From: Coriobacteriaceae bacterium
GTDB lineage: Bacteria; Actinomycetota; Coriobacteriia; Anaerosomatales; D1FN1-002
Direction of reading: 5' to 3'
Assembly: GCA_013824215.1 (NCBI GenBank)
Contig: PNNM01000043.1
Span: 1-8,720 of the forward strand
DNA: 8,720 nt
The notes beneath the pieces are model-generated. The model made no database searches, had not been told where the DNA came from, and worked only from the letters and a program-made list of their open reading frames with translations. Numbering within the stretch: position 1 is the first letter of the stretch; the number at the start of each line of letters is the position of its first letter. Of this stretch, positions 1 through 5,156 are shown piece by piece. The translations under genes and the position numbers were made by a program.

Positions 1-1
1 G

Positions 2-1663
2 CTCCTCGGCTTCGATTGGTTCCTCGAGTGGGCCAGCACCATCTCCGGCCTGTTCATCGGCGCCGCGGCGGCTTCGCTGCTCGTGCCGTACTACGAGAGG
101 ACGCGCCAGCGCCTCGCGAGGGGCGAGGAGCGCTTCAGGTTGCTCGCCGAGGCGGGCAGCGACGTCATCCTGCGCCGCCGGATGTTCCCCGAGCCGGCAT
201 GGGAGTACGTGAGCCCCGCCGCGGAGCGGGTCCTCGGGTACGCGCCGCAGGCGTTCTACGACGATCCCGCGATCACCGACGGCGTATGGGACGACGGCGA
301 CCGGGAAGCGGTGCGCGACCTCGCGGCGGGAGGCTTCCCCCAGCACCTGCCGTTCCCCTTGCGGTGGAAGGCGCAGGACGGACGGGCGGTGTGGACGGAG
401 CAGACGCTCTCGGCCATCCGCGACCCCGACGGGGGCATCTGGGGCTGGCAGGCGGTCGCGCGCGATGTGACGCCGAGGGTGAAGGCGGAGGCGGCGCTCC
501 GCGAGAGCGAGGCGCGCTACTCGTCGATCTTCCGCGACAACTCCTCGGTGATGATCCTTCTGGACCCCGAGACCGCGACCCTGGTCGACGCCAACGCCGC
601 CGCCTCGGAGTTCTACGGCTGGTCCCGCGAGGAACTGCACGGCAAGCCGCTCGCCGAGATCAACGTCGACCCGGCCGCGGCGGTGGAGGGCCGGGTCGTT
701 CGCATCATGGATGGTGGGCTGCGGCACTTCATCACCCGGCACAGGCTGGCGGACGGAACCGAGCGCGACGTCGAGGTCTACACGGGCAAGATCCCGATAG
801 GGGAGCGCGAGCTCATCACCGCCATCATCCACGACATCAGCGAGCGCACGGCGGCGGAGCACGAGGTCGCCCGCTACCGCGCGCGCCTGGAGGAGCTGGT
901 CGACGAACGCACCCGCGAACTCCTGGAGGCCAATGCCGCCCTCGCGCAGGCGACCCGGGTCAAGAGCGAGTTCCTGGCAGGAGTCAGCCACGAGCTGCGG
1001 ACCCCCTTGAACTCCATCATCGGCTTCTCCACGGTGATGCTGCGGGGCATGGCGGGCGAGCTGAACGAGGAGCAGCACACCCAACTCGAGATGGTGCAGC
1101 GCGCCGGGAAGCACCTGCTCGAGCTGGTGAACGACCTGCTCGACATCTCGCGGATCGAGATGGGCGCCCTGCGGCCCGGCAGGACCGAGTTCGATGCGGC
1201 CGCGACCGTGCGCAAGCTCATCGAGAGCATCCGCCCGCTGTGCGAGGACAAGAGCCTCGTGCTGGACACGCGGCTGCCCGACGAGCCCGTGGTCTGCCGC
1301 ACCGACAAGCGGCACGTCGAGCAGATCCTGCTCAACCTGCTGTCGAACGCCGTGAAGTTCACTCAGTCCGGCGGCGTCACCGTGTCCCTGGACGCGGATC
1401 CTGCGAGCATCGCCATCGCCGTGTCGGACACCGGTCCCGGTCTGCCGCCGGGGCAGGAGCGGCGGGTGTTCGACCAGTTCGTCCAGTTCCCGGTGACAGG
1501 CGATGCGAAGCCGGACGGCACCGGTCTGGGTCTGGCGATCTCGGCCAAGCTGGCCACCGCGCTCGGCGGGCGGCTCGAGGTGACCACCGGCGACGGCGGC
1601 GCGACGTTCACGCTGAACATCCCGCGGGAGCTGCCGGCGGATCAGATCGCGAGCGGGTCCTAA
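2..1663 (+). CDS. Membrane-anchored PAS-PAS sensor histidine kinase (5' partial)
   Basis: The reading frame is open from the left edge, so the gene begins upstream; 553 residues are visible. The GTG at 83 lies inside what looks like a transmembrane helix (about residues 10-30, WASTISGLFIGAAAASLLV) and is not a credible start. After the helix come two PAS-like domains (about 43-160 and 165-285; the second ends in the typical IIHDISERTAAE), a coiled-coil linker (about 285-320) and a HisKA domain with SHELRTPLNSIIGFS. Its phospho-accepting His is residue 330 (codon at 989). The HATPase domain has the N box (LLSNAVKF, Asn 449), G1 box (DTGPGLP, Asp 476), F box (VFDQF) and G2 box (GTGLGLAI, from Gly 506). 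All catalytic motifs are intact and there is no receiver domain. Family knowledge: it autophosphorylates on His and passes phosphate to a response regulator, which is not in this window. Input signal unknown. Confidence 0.93.
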   Translation, partial: LLGFDWFLEWASTISGLFIGAAAASLLVPYYERTRQRLARGEERFRLLAEAGSDVILRRRMFPEPAWEYVSPAAERVLGYAPQAFYDDPAITDGVWDDGDREAVRDLAAGGFPQHLPFPLRWKAQDGRAVWTEQTLSAIRDPDGGIWGWQAVARDVTPRVKAEAALRESEARYSSIFRDNSSVMILLDPETATLVDANAAASEFYGWSREELHGKPLAEINVDPAAAVEGRVVRIMDGGLRHFITRHRLADGTERDVEVYTGKIPIGERELITAIIHDISERTAAEHEVARYRARLEELVDERTRELLEANAALAQATRVKSEFLAGVSHELRTPLNSIIGFSTVMLRGMAGELNEEQHTQLEMVQRAGKHLLELVNDLLDISRIEMGALRPGRTEFDAAATVRKLIESIRPLCEDKSLVLDTRLPDEPVVCRTDKRHVEQILLNLLSNAVKFTQSGGVTVSLDADPASIAIAVSDTGPGLPPGQERRVFDQFVQFPVTGDAKPDGTGLGLAISAKLATALGGRLEVTTGDGGATFTLNIPRELPADQIASGS

Positions 1664-2433
1664 CCCGAGACCTGGATCCGCGCGTCGGGGTCGTACGGGT
1701 TGTCGCGCACCGCGAGCGAGTAGAGGTACGGGTACTGCTCGGAGAGGTGCCGCATGTAGGCCATCCACTCGAGCAGGACCGCGTGGTACGCGCGCTTGAT
1801 GTCGAACGACAGGTGCGCCATGTCCGGCTCGGGCAGGCCGGTCAGCTCACTCCGCGCGTCGAGCTCCTCCTGCAGGTGCAGGACCGCCCAGAGCAGCTCC
1901 GTGAACGCCTCGTGCTCGAGCAGGTTCGGGTTCTGCAGCAGCCCGAGCAGGAAGCCGCGCTTCTCGTGCAGGAAGCGCTTCATCCCCGCCATGTCGGACA
2001 GGTGCGCGTCCACGGTGTAGTCGTAGGCCTCGAGGCGTCGCTTGGCCTCGGCGAAGTCGGTGGCCTTCCAGCCGATGCGGAAGAGCACCGCATCCGCGAG
2101 CTCGGCGTCGTCGGCGTCGAAGGGGCGGAAGAGCGCGATCAGCGGGCGGCCCACCTCGGAGAAGAACGCCCCCACCACCATGTTGAGTTTGTGGAGCAGC
2201 GCATCGCGGTCGCGCAGCTCGAGCATGCGCTGGATGACAAGGGTGACGAGCAGGACCGAGATCGGCACGAACGCGATGTCGTCGAGCAGATAGCGCAGCA
2301 TCTCGTTCAGCATCGGATCGCTGCCGAGGACCACGCCGTCCCCGCGGAAAAGCACGCCCCGCGCGAGGTAGAGGAGCAGCGAGAGCGCGATCAGCGAAGC
2401 GGCGAAACGCCTCTCCCACCGCTTGAGTCCCAC
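1660..2433 (-). CDS. Two-helix membrane protein of unknown function, 257 aa
   Basis: I do not recognise a named family. The start is GTG (2433-2431), preceded on the minus strand by GAGGGGGC about 5 nt upstream, a good ribosome-binding site. Two hydrophobic segments stand out: residues about 11-29 (AASLIALSLLLYLARGVLF) and about 53-68 (IAFVPISVLLVTLVIQ). A soluble, charged, mostly helical C-terminal domain of about 185 residues follows, probably cytoplasmic by the charge pattern. It is rich in aromatic and leucine residues and includes the segments LLEWMAYMRHL (220-230) and YPYLYSLAVRDNPY (234-247), the look of a conserved helical core. No catalytic motif is visible. The gene converges on the histidine kinase and the two stop codons overlap (ctaa, 1660-1663). 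The codon choice is GC-rich like its neighbours, so it is very likely a real gene. Function could relate to membrane sensing or scaffolding, but nothing here shows it. Confidence 0.82.
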   Translation of the reverse strand: MGLKRWERRFAASLIALSLLLYLARGVLFRGDGVVLGSDPMLNEMLRYLLDDIAFVPISVLLVTLVIQRMLELRDRDALLHKLNMVVGAFFSEVGRPLIALFRPFDADDAELADAVLFRIGWKATDFAEAKRRLEAYDYTVDAHLSDMAGMKRFLHEKRGFLLGLLQNPNLLEHEAFTELLWAVLHLQEELDARSELTGLPEPDMAHLSFDIKRAYHAVLLEWMAYMRHLSEQYPYLYSLAVRDNPYDPDARIQVSG

Positions 2434-2482
2434 GCTGCCCCCTCATCGCTTCCCGGCCGGACCTCACGCCCGGAACCTCAGG

Positions 2483-2511
2483 TGGACGCCGTCCGGCTGC
2501 GCCAGTATACT
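2483..2511 (+). promoter_or_regulatory. Sigma-70-type promoter for the infC operon
   Basis: A -35 box TGGACG (2483-2488, four of six consensus positions) and a -10 box TATACT (2506-2511, five of six) are separated by exactly 17 bp. Transcription would start near 2518, giving an untranslated leader of about 260 nt before the infC start. This is the best promoter match in the window and stands out against the GC-rich background. Confidence 0.75.
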
Positions 2512-2532
2512 TGCCCGACCACAACCGAACAG
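2504..2532 (-). promoter_or_regulatory. Possible divergent promoter sharing the palindromic -10 element
   Basis: The -10 region AGTATACT (2504-2511) is a perfect palindrome, so the minus strand also reads TATACT (2509 down to 2504). The minus-strand start would lie near 2497, about 65 nt before the GTG of the unknown membrane protein gene. The matching -35 region is poor: CTGTTC at 2532-2527 with a 17-bp spacer fits only two of six positions. A minus-strand promoter is therefore plausible but weaker than the forward one. Confidence 0.45.
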
Positions 2533-2671
2533 CGGAAAGCGGGACCCCTTCCCGGCAAGGTCCGGGTCGAGCAGGTCCCCACCATCGCGGCGCGTGCAAC
2601 GCGGCTGCCTGGTCGAGAACGAGGAACGGCGGCGGGCCGCGCATGGCCCCGGCCGACATCCCTCGACTTTC

Positions 2672-2707
2672 GCCCGGCCGGCATATCACGCCTGCCGGGC
2701 TTTCCGT
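2672..2707 (+). terminator. Attenuator-like hairpin upstream of infC
   Basis: A 7-bp perfect GC stem (2672-2678 with 2694-2700) with a 15-nt loop is followed by TTTCCGTT. It ends about 80 nt before the infC start codon, inside the same transcript, so it would act as a conditional rather than a final terminator. The T-tract is interrupted and a competing CCGGCA/TGCCGG pairing (2678-2683 with 2693-2698) exists, so termination efficiency is uncertain. Confidence 0.45.
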
Positions 2708-2767
2708 TCCTTCGGCCCTGTGGTGAGGAGAAGGCGCCCCCTCCTGAGTGGGGCGGCAGGTCTCATC

Positions 2768-2775
2768 GGAGGTGA
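2768..2775 (+). promoter_or_regulatory. Shine-Dalgarno sequence that fixes the infC start
   Basis: GGAGGTGA is a full-length match to the usual 16S rRNA tail. It sits 5 nt before the in-frame ATA at 2781, which is good spacing for that codon. It overlaps the in-frame GTG at 2772 and so could not serve it. Confidence 0.85.
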
Positions 2776-2780
2776 CCGCC

Positions 2781-3422
2781 ATAAGCACGACCGAGTCTCG
2801 GATCAACGACAAGATCCGCGCGCCCAGGGTCCGCCTCATCGGGGTGGACGGCTCGCAGCTCGGCATCTTCAACACGTCCGACGCGTTGAAGATAGCCGAC
2901 GACCAGGGGCTCGATCTCGTCGAGGTCGCGCCGAGCGCCGACCCGCCCGTCTGCCGAACCATGGACTACGGCAAGTGGAAGTACGAAGAGGCGATCAAGG
3001 CCAAGCAGGCGCGCAAGCACCAGACGACGATCCAGATCAAGGAGATGAAGTTCCGCCCCAAGGTGGGCATCCACGACTACGAGACGAAGAAGCGTCACAT
3101 CGTGCGGTTCATCGATGCGGGCGCCAAGGTCAAGGTCACGATCATGTTCCGCGGCCGCGAGATGGTGCACGCCGAGCGCGGCCTGGCGATCCTCGAGCGG
3201 CTCGCCGAGGACCTGCGGGAGATGGCACTGATCGAGAACGAGCCGAAGATCGAGGGGCGCAACATGTTCATGCTTATCGCCCCCACAAAGAAGAAGGAGA
3301 AGGCGGCCGACAAGGAGGCCGAGGCTGCGGCGGAGGCGGCGGAAGCGCCGGCCGAGGAGCCGCAAAGCCCCGTCGAGGTGGCCGAGGAGCCGGAAGCCCC
3401 CGTCAAGGCGGCCGAGAAGTAA
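2781..3422 (+). CDS. infC: Translation initiation factor IF-3, probable AUA start
   Basis: IF-3 binds the 30S subunit, keeps it apart from 50S and checks start-codon pairing. The N-terminal domain is clear (STTESRINDKIRAPRVRLIG, then DLVEVAPSADPPVCRTMDYGKWKYE, residues about 2-69). A basic linker (AKQARKHQ) and the C-terminal domain follow (IQIKEMKFRPKVGIHDYETK, then VKVTIMFRGREMVHAERG, to about residue 168). The start is set at ATA 2781 because GGAGGTGA lies 5 nt upstream and family homology begins right there; 213 aa result. In-frame GTG codons at 2748 and 2772 would add residues unlike the family and lack a well-spaced ribosome-binding site. In other bacteria infC uses a rare start so that IF-3 represses its own translation. 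An Ala/Glu/Pro-rich tail of about 43 residues follows residue 170 and makes the protein longer than the usual ~175-180 aa. First gene of the infC-rpmI-rplT operon. Confidence 0.96.
   Translation: MSTTESRINDKIRAPRVRLIGVDGSQLGIFNTSDALKIADDQGLDLVEVAPSADPPVCRTMDYGKWKYEEAIKAKQARKHQTTIQIKEMKFRPKVGIHDYETKKRHIVRFIDAGAKVKVTIMFRGREMVHAERGLAILERLAEDLREMALIENEPKIEGRNMFMLIAPTKKKEKAADKEAEAAAEAAEAPAEEPQSPVEVAEEPEAPVKAAEK
3351..3410 (+). repeat. Two 30-bp tandem repeats in the infC tail
   Basis: Copies at 3351-3380 and 3381-3410 match at 25 of 30 positions and encode AEEPQSPVEV and AEEPEAPVKA; a further partial unit (GCCGAG) begins at 3411. The repeat is in frame and lies in the acidic, proline-containing tail of IF-3. 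It suggests recent growth of the tail by duplication. Confidence 0.75.
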
Positions 3423-3437
3423 GAAGGAGCTGGGCAG

Positions 3438-3635
3438 ATGCCGAAGATGAAGACCCACAAGGGGACCGCGAAGCGGTTCAAGATCACCGGTTCCGGCAAG
3501 ATCAAGCGCGGCAACGCGTTCAAGAGCCACATCCTCGAGAAGAAGAGCCCGAAGCGCAAGCGCGCCTTCCGCGCCGCTTCCCTCGTGCATCCGTCCGACA
3601 CGAATGTCATCAAGAAGAACCTCGGCATCGGGTAG
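3438..3635 (+). CDS. rpmI: 50S ribosomal protein L35
   Basis: A 65-aa, very basic protein of normal L35 length. The N-terminus MPKMKTHKGTAKRFKITGSGKIKR is the family signature, followed by AFKSHILEKKSPKRKR and a C-terminal VIKKNLG. It is a structural component of the large subunit. The ATG has AAGGAG (3424-3429) 8 nt upstream and begins 15 nt after the infC stop, so it is in the same operon, before rplT. Confidence 0.98.
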   Translation: MPKMKTHKGTAKRFKITGSGKIKRGNAFKSHILEKKSPKRKRAFRAASLVHPSDTNVIKKNLGIG

Positions 3636-3674
3636 ACCGCCGCCGTACTCTCGCATACGAAGGAGTGATCACCC

Positions 3675-4034
3675 ATGCCTAGGGTCAAGCGTGCCGTCAA
3701 CGCCAAGAAGAAACGCCGCACCGTCCTCGACCGCGCGAAGGGCTACTACGGCGCGAAGAGCCGCTCGTACAAGGCGGCCAAGGAGCAGGTACAGCACTCG
3801 CTGCAGTACGCCTACCGCGACCGCCGCAACAAGAAGCGCGAGATCCGCCGCCTGTGGATCGTCCGCATCAACGCAGGCGCACGCGCCAACGGCCTGTCGT
3901 ACTCGAACTTCATGCACGGCCTGAAGATGGCCGAGATCGCGCTGGACCGAAAGGTCCTCTCCGACATGGCGATCGCCGACCCGGCCGCCTTCACCAAACT
4001 GGCCGAGCTGGCCAAGGAGAAGCTGACCGCGTAG
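3675..4034 (+). CDS. rplT: 50S ribosomal protein L20
   Basis: A 119-aa basic protein, the normal L20 length. Family features include MPRVKRAVNAKKKRRTVLDRAKGYYGAKSRSYKAAKEQV, the central YRDRRNKKREIRRLWIVRINAGAR and the C-terminal FMHGLKMAEIALDRKVLSDMAI. It binds 23S rRNA and is needed early in 50S assembly; in Firmicutes and Escherichia coli it also represses its own operon. The ATG has AAGGAG (3660-3665) 9 nt upstream and lies 39 nt after rpmI. It is the last gene before a hairpin terminator. Confidence 0.98.
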   Translation: MPRVKRAVNAKKKRRTVLDRAKGYYGAKSRSYKAAKEQVQHSLQYAYRDRRNKKREIRRLWIVRINAGARANGLSYSNFMHGLKMAEIALDRKVLSDMAIADPAAFTKLAELAKEKLTA

Positions 4035-4061
4035 AGCGCCCCGGCACGCGCTTCCCGCGAC

Positions 4062-4089
4062 AACGGCCCCGCCAGTGTGCGGGGTCGTT
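4062..4089 (+). terminator. Hairpin terminator of the infC-rpmI-rplT operon
   Basis: An 11-bp stem (4062-4072 with 4079-4089, one G-U pair, six of the pairs a GC block CCCCGC/GCGGGG) encloses the 6-nt loop CAGTGT, 27 nt after the rplT stop. The T-tract is short: only the TT closing the stem and scattered T after it. This is common for terminators in high-GC Gram-positives, so some read-through is possible. Confidence 0.75.
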
Positions 4090-4245
4090 CGCATTGCCTC
4101 CCCTGCGGGTTCAGGCCGCGGTAAGGCGTGGGTGGGCGTGGCGTGGGAGCGGTCGGGATACGGTCGCTCGCGCCGGTCCGCCGTGGGCTGGCATCATCCG
4201 GGCCGCGCCCCCCTCGCGTGGCGCTTGAGAGCGGGGGGAGGACCC

Positions 4246-4728
4246 ATGCGCAAGGTGTTGGTGTTTCTGGCGATCGGCGTCCTGGCGGCGAGCGCGGGCG
4301 CGGCAGGCGCCTACTTCACGGGCCAGGCCCAGGTTCCGGAGAACCTGATCCGGGCGGGTTCCGTGGCCGTCTCGGCAGAACCGACCTCGGCGGCGCTGTC
4401 GATGGAGGCGGTGGCCCCCGGGGGAACGCAGTGGCGGCCGCTGACCGTGGGCAACGACGGCCAGTTGCCGGTCTCGGTGGTCGTGACGAACGCGAAGAAG
4501 GCGGGCATCACGGACTTCTACGAGGCGCTCCAGGTCACGGCCACGGTCGACGGGCAGGTCGTCTACGAGGGCGCGCTGTCCGCGATGCGCACGGCGCCGT
4601 TCACGCTGGCACCGGGGGCACGCGCGGCGATGCGCTTCGGCGTCGGTCTGCCCGCCACGGCGGGCAACGACCTTGCCGGCGACTACGCCAAGACGACACT
4701 GTACGTGGACGCGGAACAGGTCCGGTGA
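4246..4728 (+). CDS. TasA/camelysin-like secreted protein with SipW-type signal peptide
   Basis: A 160-aa protein. ATG 4246 is chosen because GGGGGGAGGA lies just upstream and a signal peptide starts there. The leader MRKVLVFLAIGVLAASAGAAGAYFTG has the form of SipW-dependent signal peptides (hydrophobic run, then A-Y-F-[ST]), with likely cleavage near Ala22. The mature part follows the TasA/camelysin plan: an AGSVAVS start-strand (37-43), VAPGGTQWRPLTVGNDGQLPVSVVV (56-80, matching the 'PG...N.G.LP' region), DFYEALQVTATVDGQVVYEGAL (90-111), then LAPGARAAMRFGVGLP (121-136) and a closing beta strand. A small beta-sandwich exported to the surface is expected. TasA forms biofilm fibres in Bacillus; camelysin is surface-bound. 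I infer a fibre or surface role without proof. The mature chain has no Cys. Its stop overlaps the start of the signal peptidase gene. No convincing promoter is visible in 4090-4245. Confidence 0.85.
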   Translation: MRKVLVFLAIGVLAASAGAAGAYFTGQAQVPENLIRAGSVAVSAEPTSAALSMEAVAPGGTQWRPLTVGNDGQLPVSVVVTNAKKAGITDFYEALQVTATVDGQVVYEGALSAMRTAPFTLAPGARAAMRFGVGLPATAGNDLAGDYAKTTLYVDAEQVR

Positions 4729-5156
4729 GCGAGGGCCGGCGCACCCGGGCGGCGGGGCGGCTGCTTCTCGCGGCGTCGCTGCTCGGGTGCGCGGCCGTCT
4801 TCGCGGGGAGCCACCGGCTCGCGCTCGTGGTGGGCGGCTCGATGTCGCCGGCGCTGGAGCCCGGCGACGTGTGCATCGTGCGTCGGGGAGCATCGAAAGT
4901 CGAGGTCGGCGACGTGGTCCTGCTGGCCCGGCCGGGATGGTCCGGCGGCGTGCTGCATCGCGTAGTGGCGCTCACGCCCGCCGGCGCTCTGCGCACGCGT
5001 GGCGATGCCAACCCGGTGTGCGACCGCGATCCGGCAGCACGCGACGCGGTGCTCGGAGAAGTGGTGGCGGTGCTGCGTGTGGGCGGTGCGGTGAGGTGGT
5101 TCGGGCAGATGGCTGGTGGTACACTCTGTCACCAAACGCAGACAGCGAGGCGATGA
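4725..5156 (+). CDS. SipW-type signal peptidase I (S26B, Ser-His)
   Basis: A 143-aa protein starting at GTG 4725 in the overlap GTGA, so translation is probably coupled to the TasA-like gene. It has one N-terminal membrane helix (about residues 11-28), then VVGGSMSPALEPGD with catalytic Ser39. GVLHRVVAL puts His78 where ordinary bacterial enzymes have Lys. TRGDANPVCD carries Asp94 and Asp100. This Ser-His-Asp layout marks the ER/archaeal-like branch to which Bacillus SipW belongs. Its expected job is to remove the signal peptide of the protein encoded just upstream. At 143 aa it is short: the C-terminal end is a weakly hydrophobic VLRVGGAVRWFGQ plus a polar tail, so a second membrane anchor is doubtful. 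The gene's 3' end overlaps the promoter and start of the pheS T-box transcript. Confidence 0.9.
   Translation: MSEGRRTRAAGRLLLAASLLGCAAVFAGSHRLALVVGGSMSPALEPGDVCIVRRGASKVEVGDVVLLARPGWSGGVLHRVVALTPAGALRTRGDANPVCDRDPAARDAVLGEVVAVLRVGGAVRWFGQMAGGTLCHQTQTARR
5097..5125 (+). promoter_or_regulatory. Extended -10 promoter for the pheS T-box transcript
   Basis: TGGTACACT (5117-5125) is an extended -10 element: TGn followed by TACACT. A -35 box is hardly recognisable (TGGTTC at 5097-5102 with a 17-bp spacer), as is usual for extended -10 promoters. The start would lie near 5132, just ahead of stem I of the T-box. The whole promoter is inside the last codons of the signal peptidase gene. Confidence 0.55.

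Larger units (their letters stand above)
2518..2780 (+). promoter_or_regulatory. Structured leader of the infC-rpmI-rplT mRNA, candidate attenuator
   Basis: This stretch between the promoter and infC holds no convincing gene but several RNA helices. One is a compound hairpin with outer stem GGGACC/GGTCCC (2541-2546 with 2574-2579) and inner stem CCCGG/CCGGG (2551-2555 with 2562-2566), separated by an asymmetric internal loop. A second is GGGCC/GGCCC (2634-2638 with 2645-2649). A third, GCCCGGC/GCCGGGC (2672-2678 with 2694-2700), is followed by a T-rich stretch. GGCCG at 2651-2655 could instead pair with CGGCC at 2675-2679 and break the third hairpin, as an antiterminator would. Known parallel: in Firmicutes the L20 protein binds the leader of this same operon and causes early termination. 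I cannot show that this leader belongs to that class. Confidence 0.5.

Noticed and set aside
83..85. GTG at 83 as the start of the histidine kinase
   Set aside because: The frame is open to the window edge and this codon is inside a hydrophobic helix followed by the normal PAS region; there is no ribosome-binding site before it.
2511..2726. A 71-codon + strand frame in the infC leader as a leader peptide
   Set aside because: It has no ribosome-binding site and would begin at or before the predicted transcription start; the region is better explained by RNA helices.
2748..2774. GTG at 2748 or 2772 as the infC start
   Set aside because: Neither has a well-spaced Shine-Dalgarno sequence, 2772 lies inside GGAGGTGA itself, and the added residues are not part of the IF-3 family.
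16..2775. A 919-codon + strand open frame over the histidine kinase, the minus-strand gene and the infC leader
   Set aside because: Its translation is Arg/Gly/Pro/Ala-rich without domain features and runs through three unrelated regions; it is a stop-poor frame typical of GC-rich DNA.
1847..2962. A 371-codon minus-strand frame spanning the infC leader and the unknown membrane protein gene
   Set aside because: It overlaps the better-supported minus-strand gene in another frame and crosses the infC start region; the protein is low-complexity Arg/Ala/Pro.
4075..4245. An N-terminal extension of the TasA-like protein from 4075
   Set aside because: The signal peptide and strong ribosome-binding site place the start at ATG 4246; the extension overlaps the rplT terminator.
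4090..4245. A promoter for the TasA-like gene
   Set aside because: TTGCCT (4094-4099) resembles a -35 box but no fitting -10 box lies 16-18 bp downstream; other TA-containing spots also lack partners.
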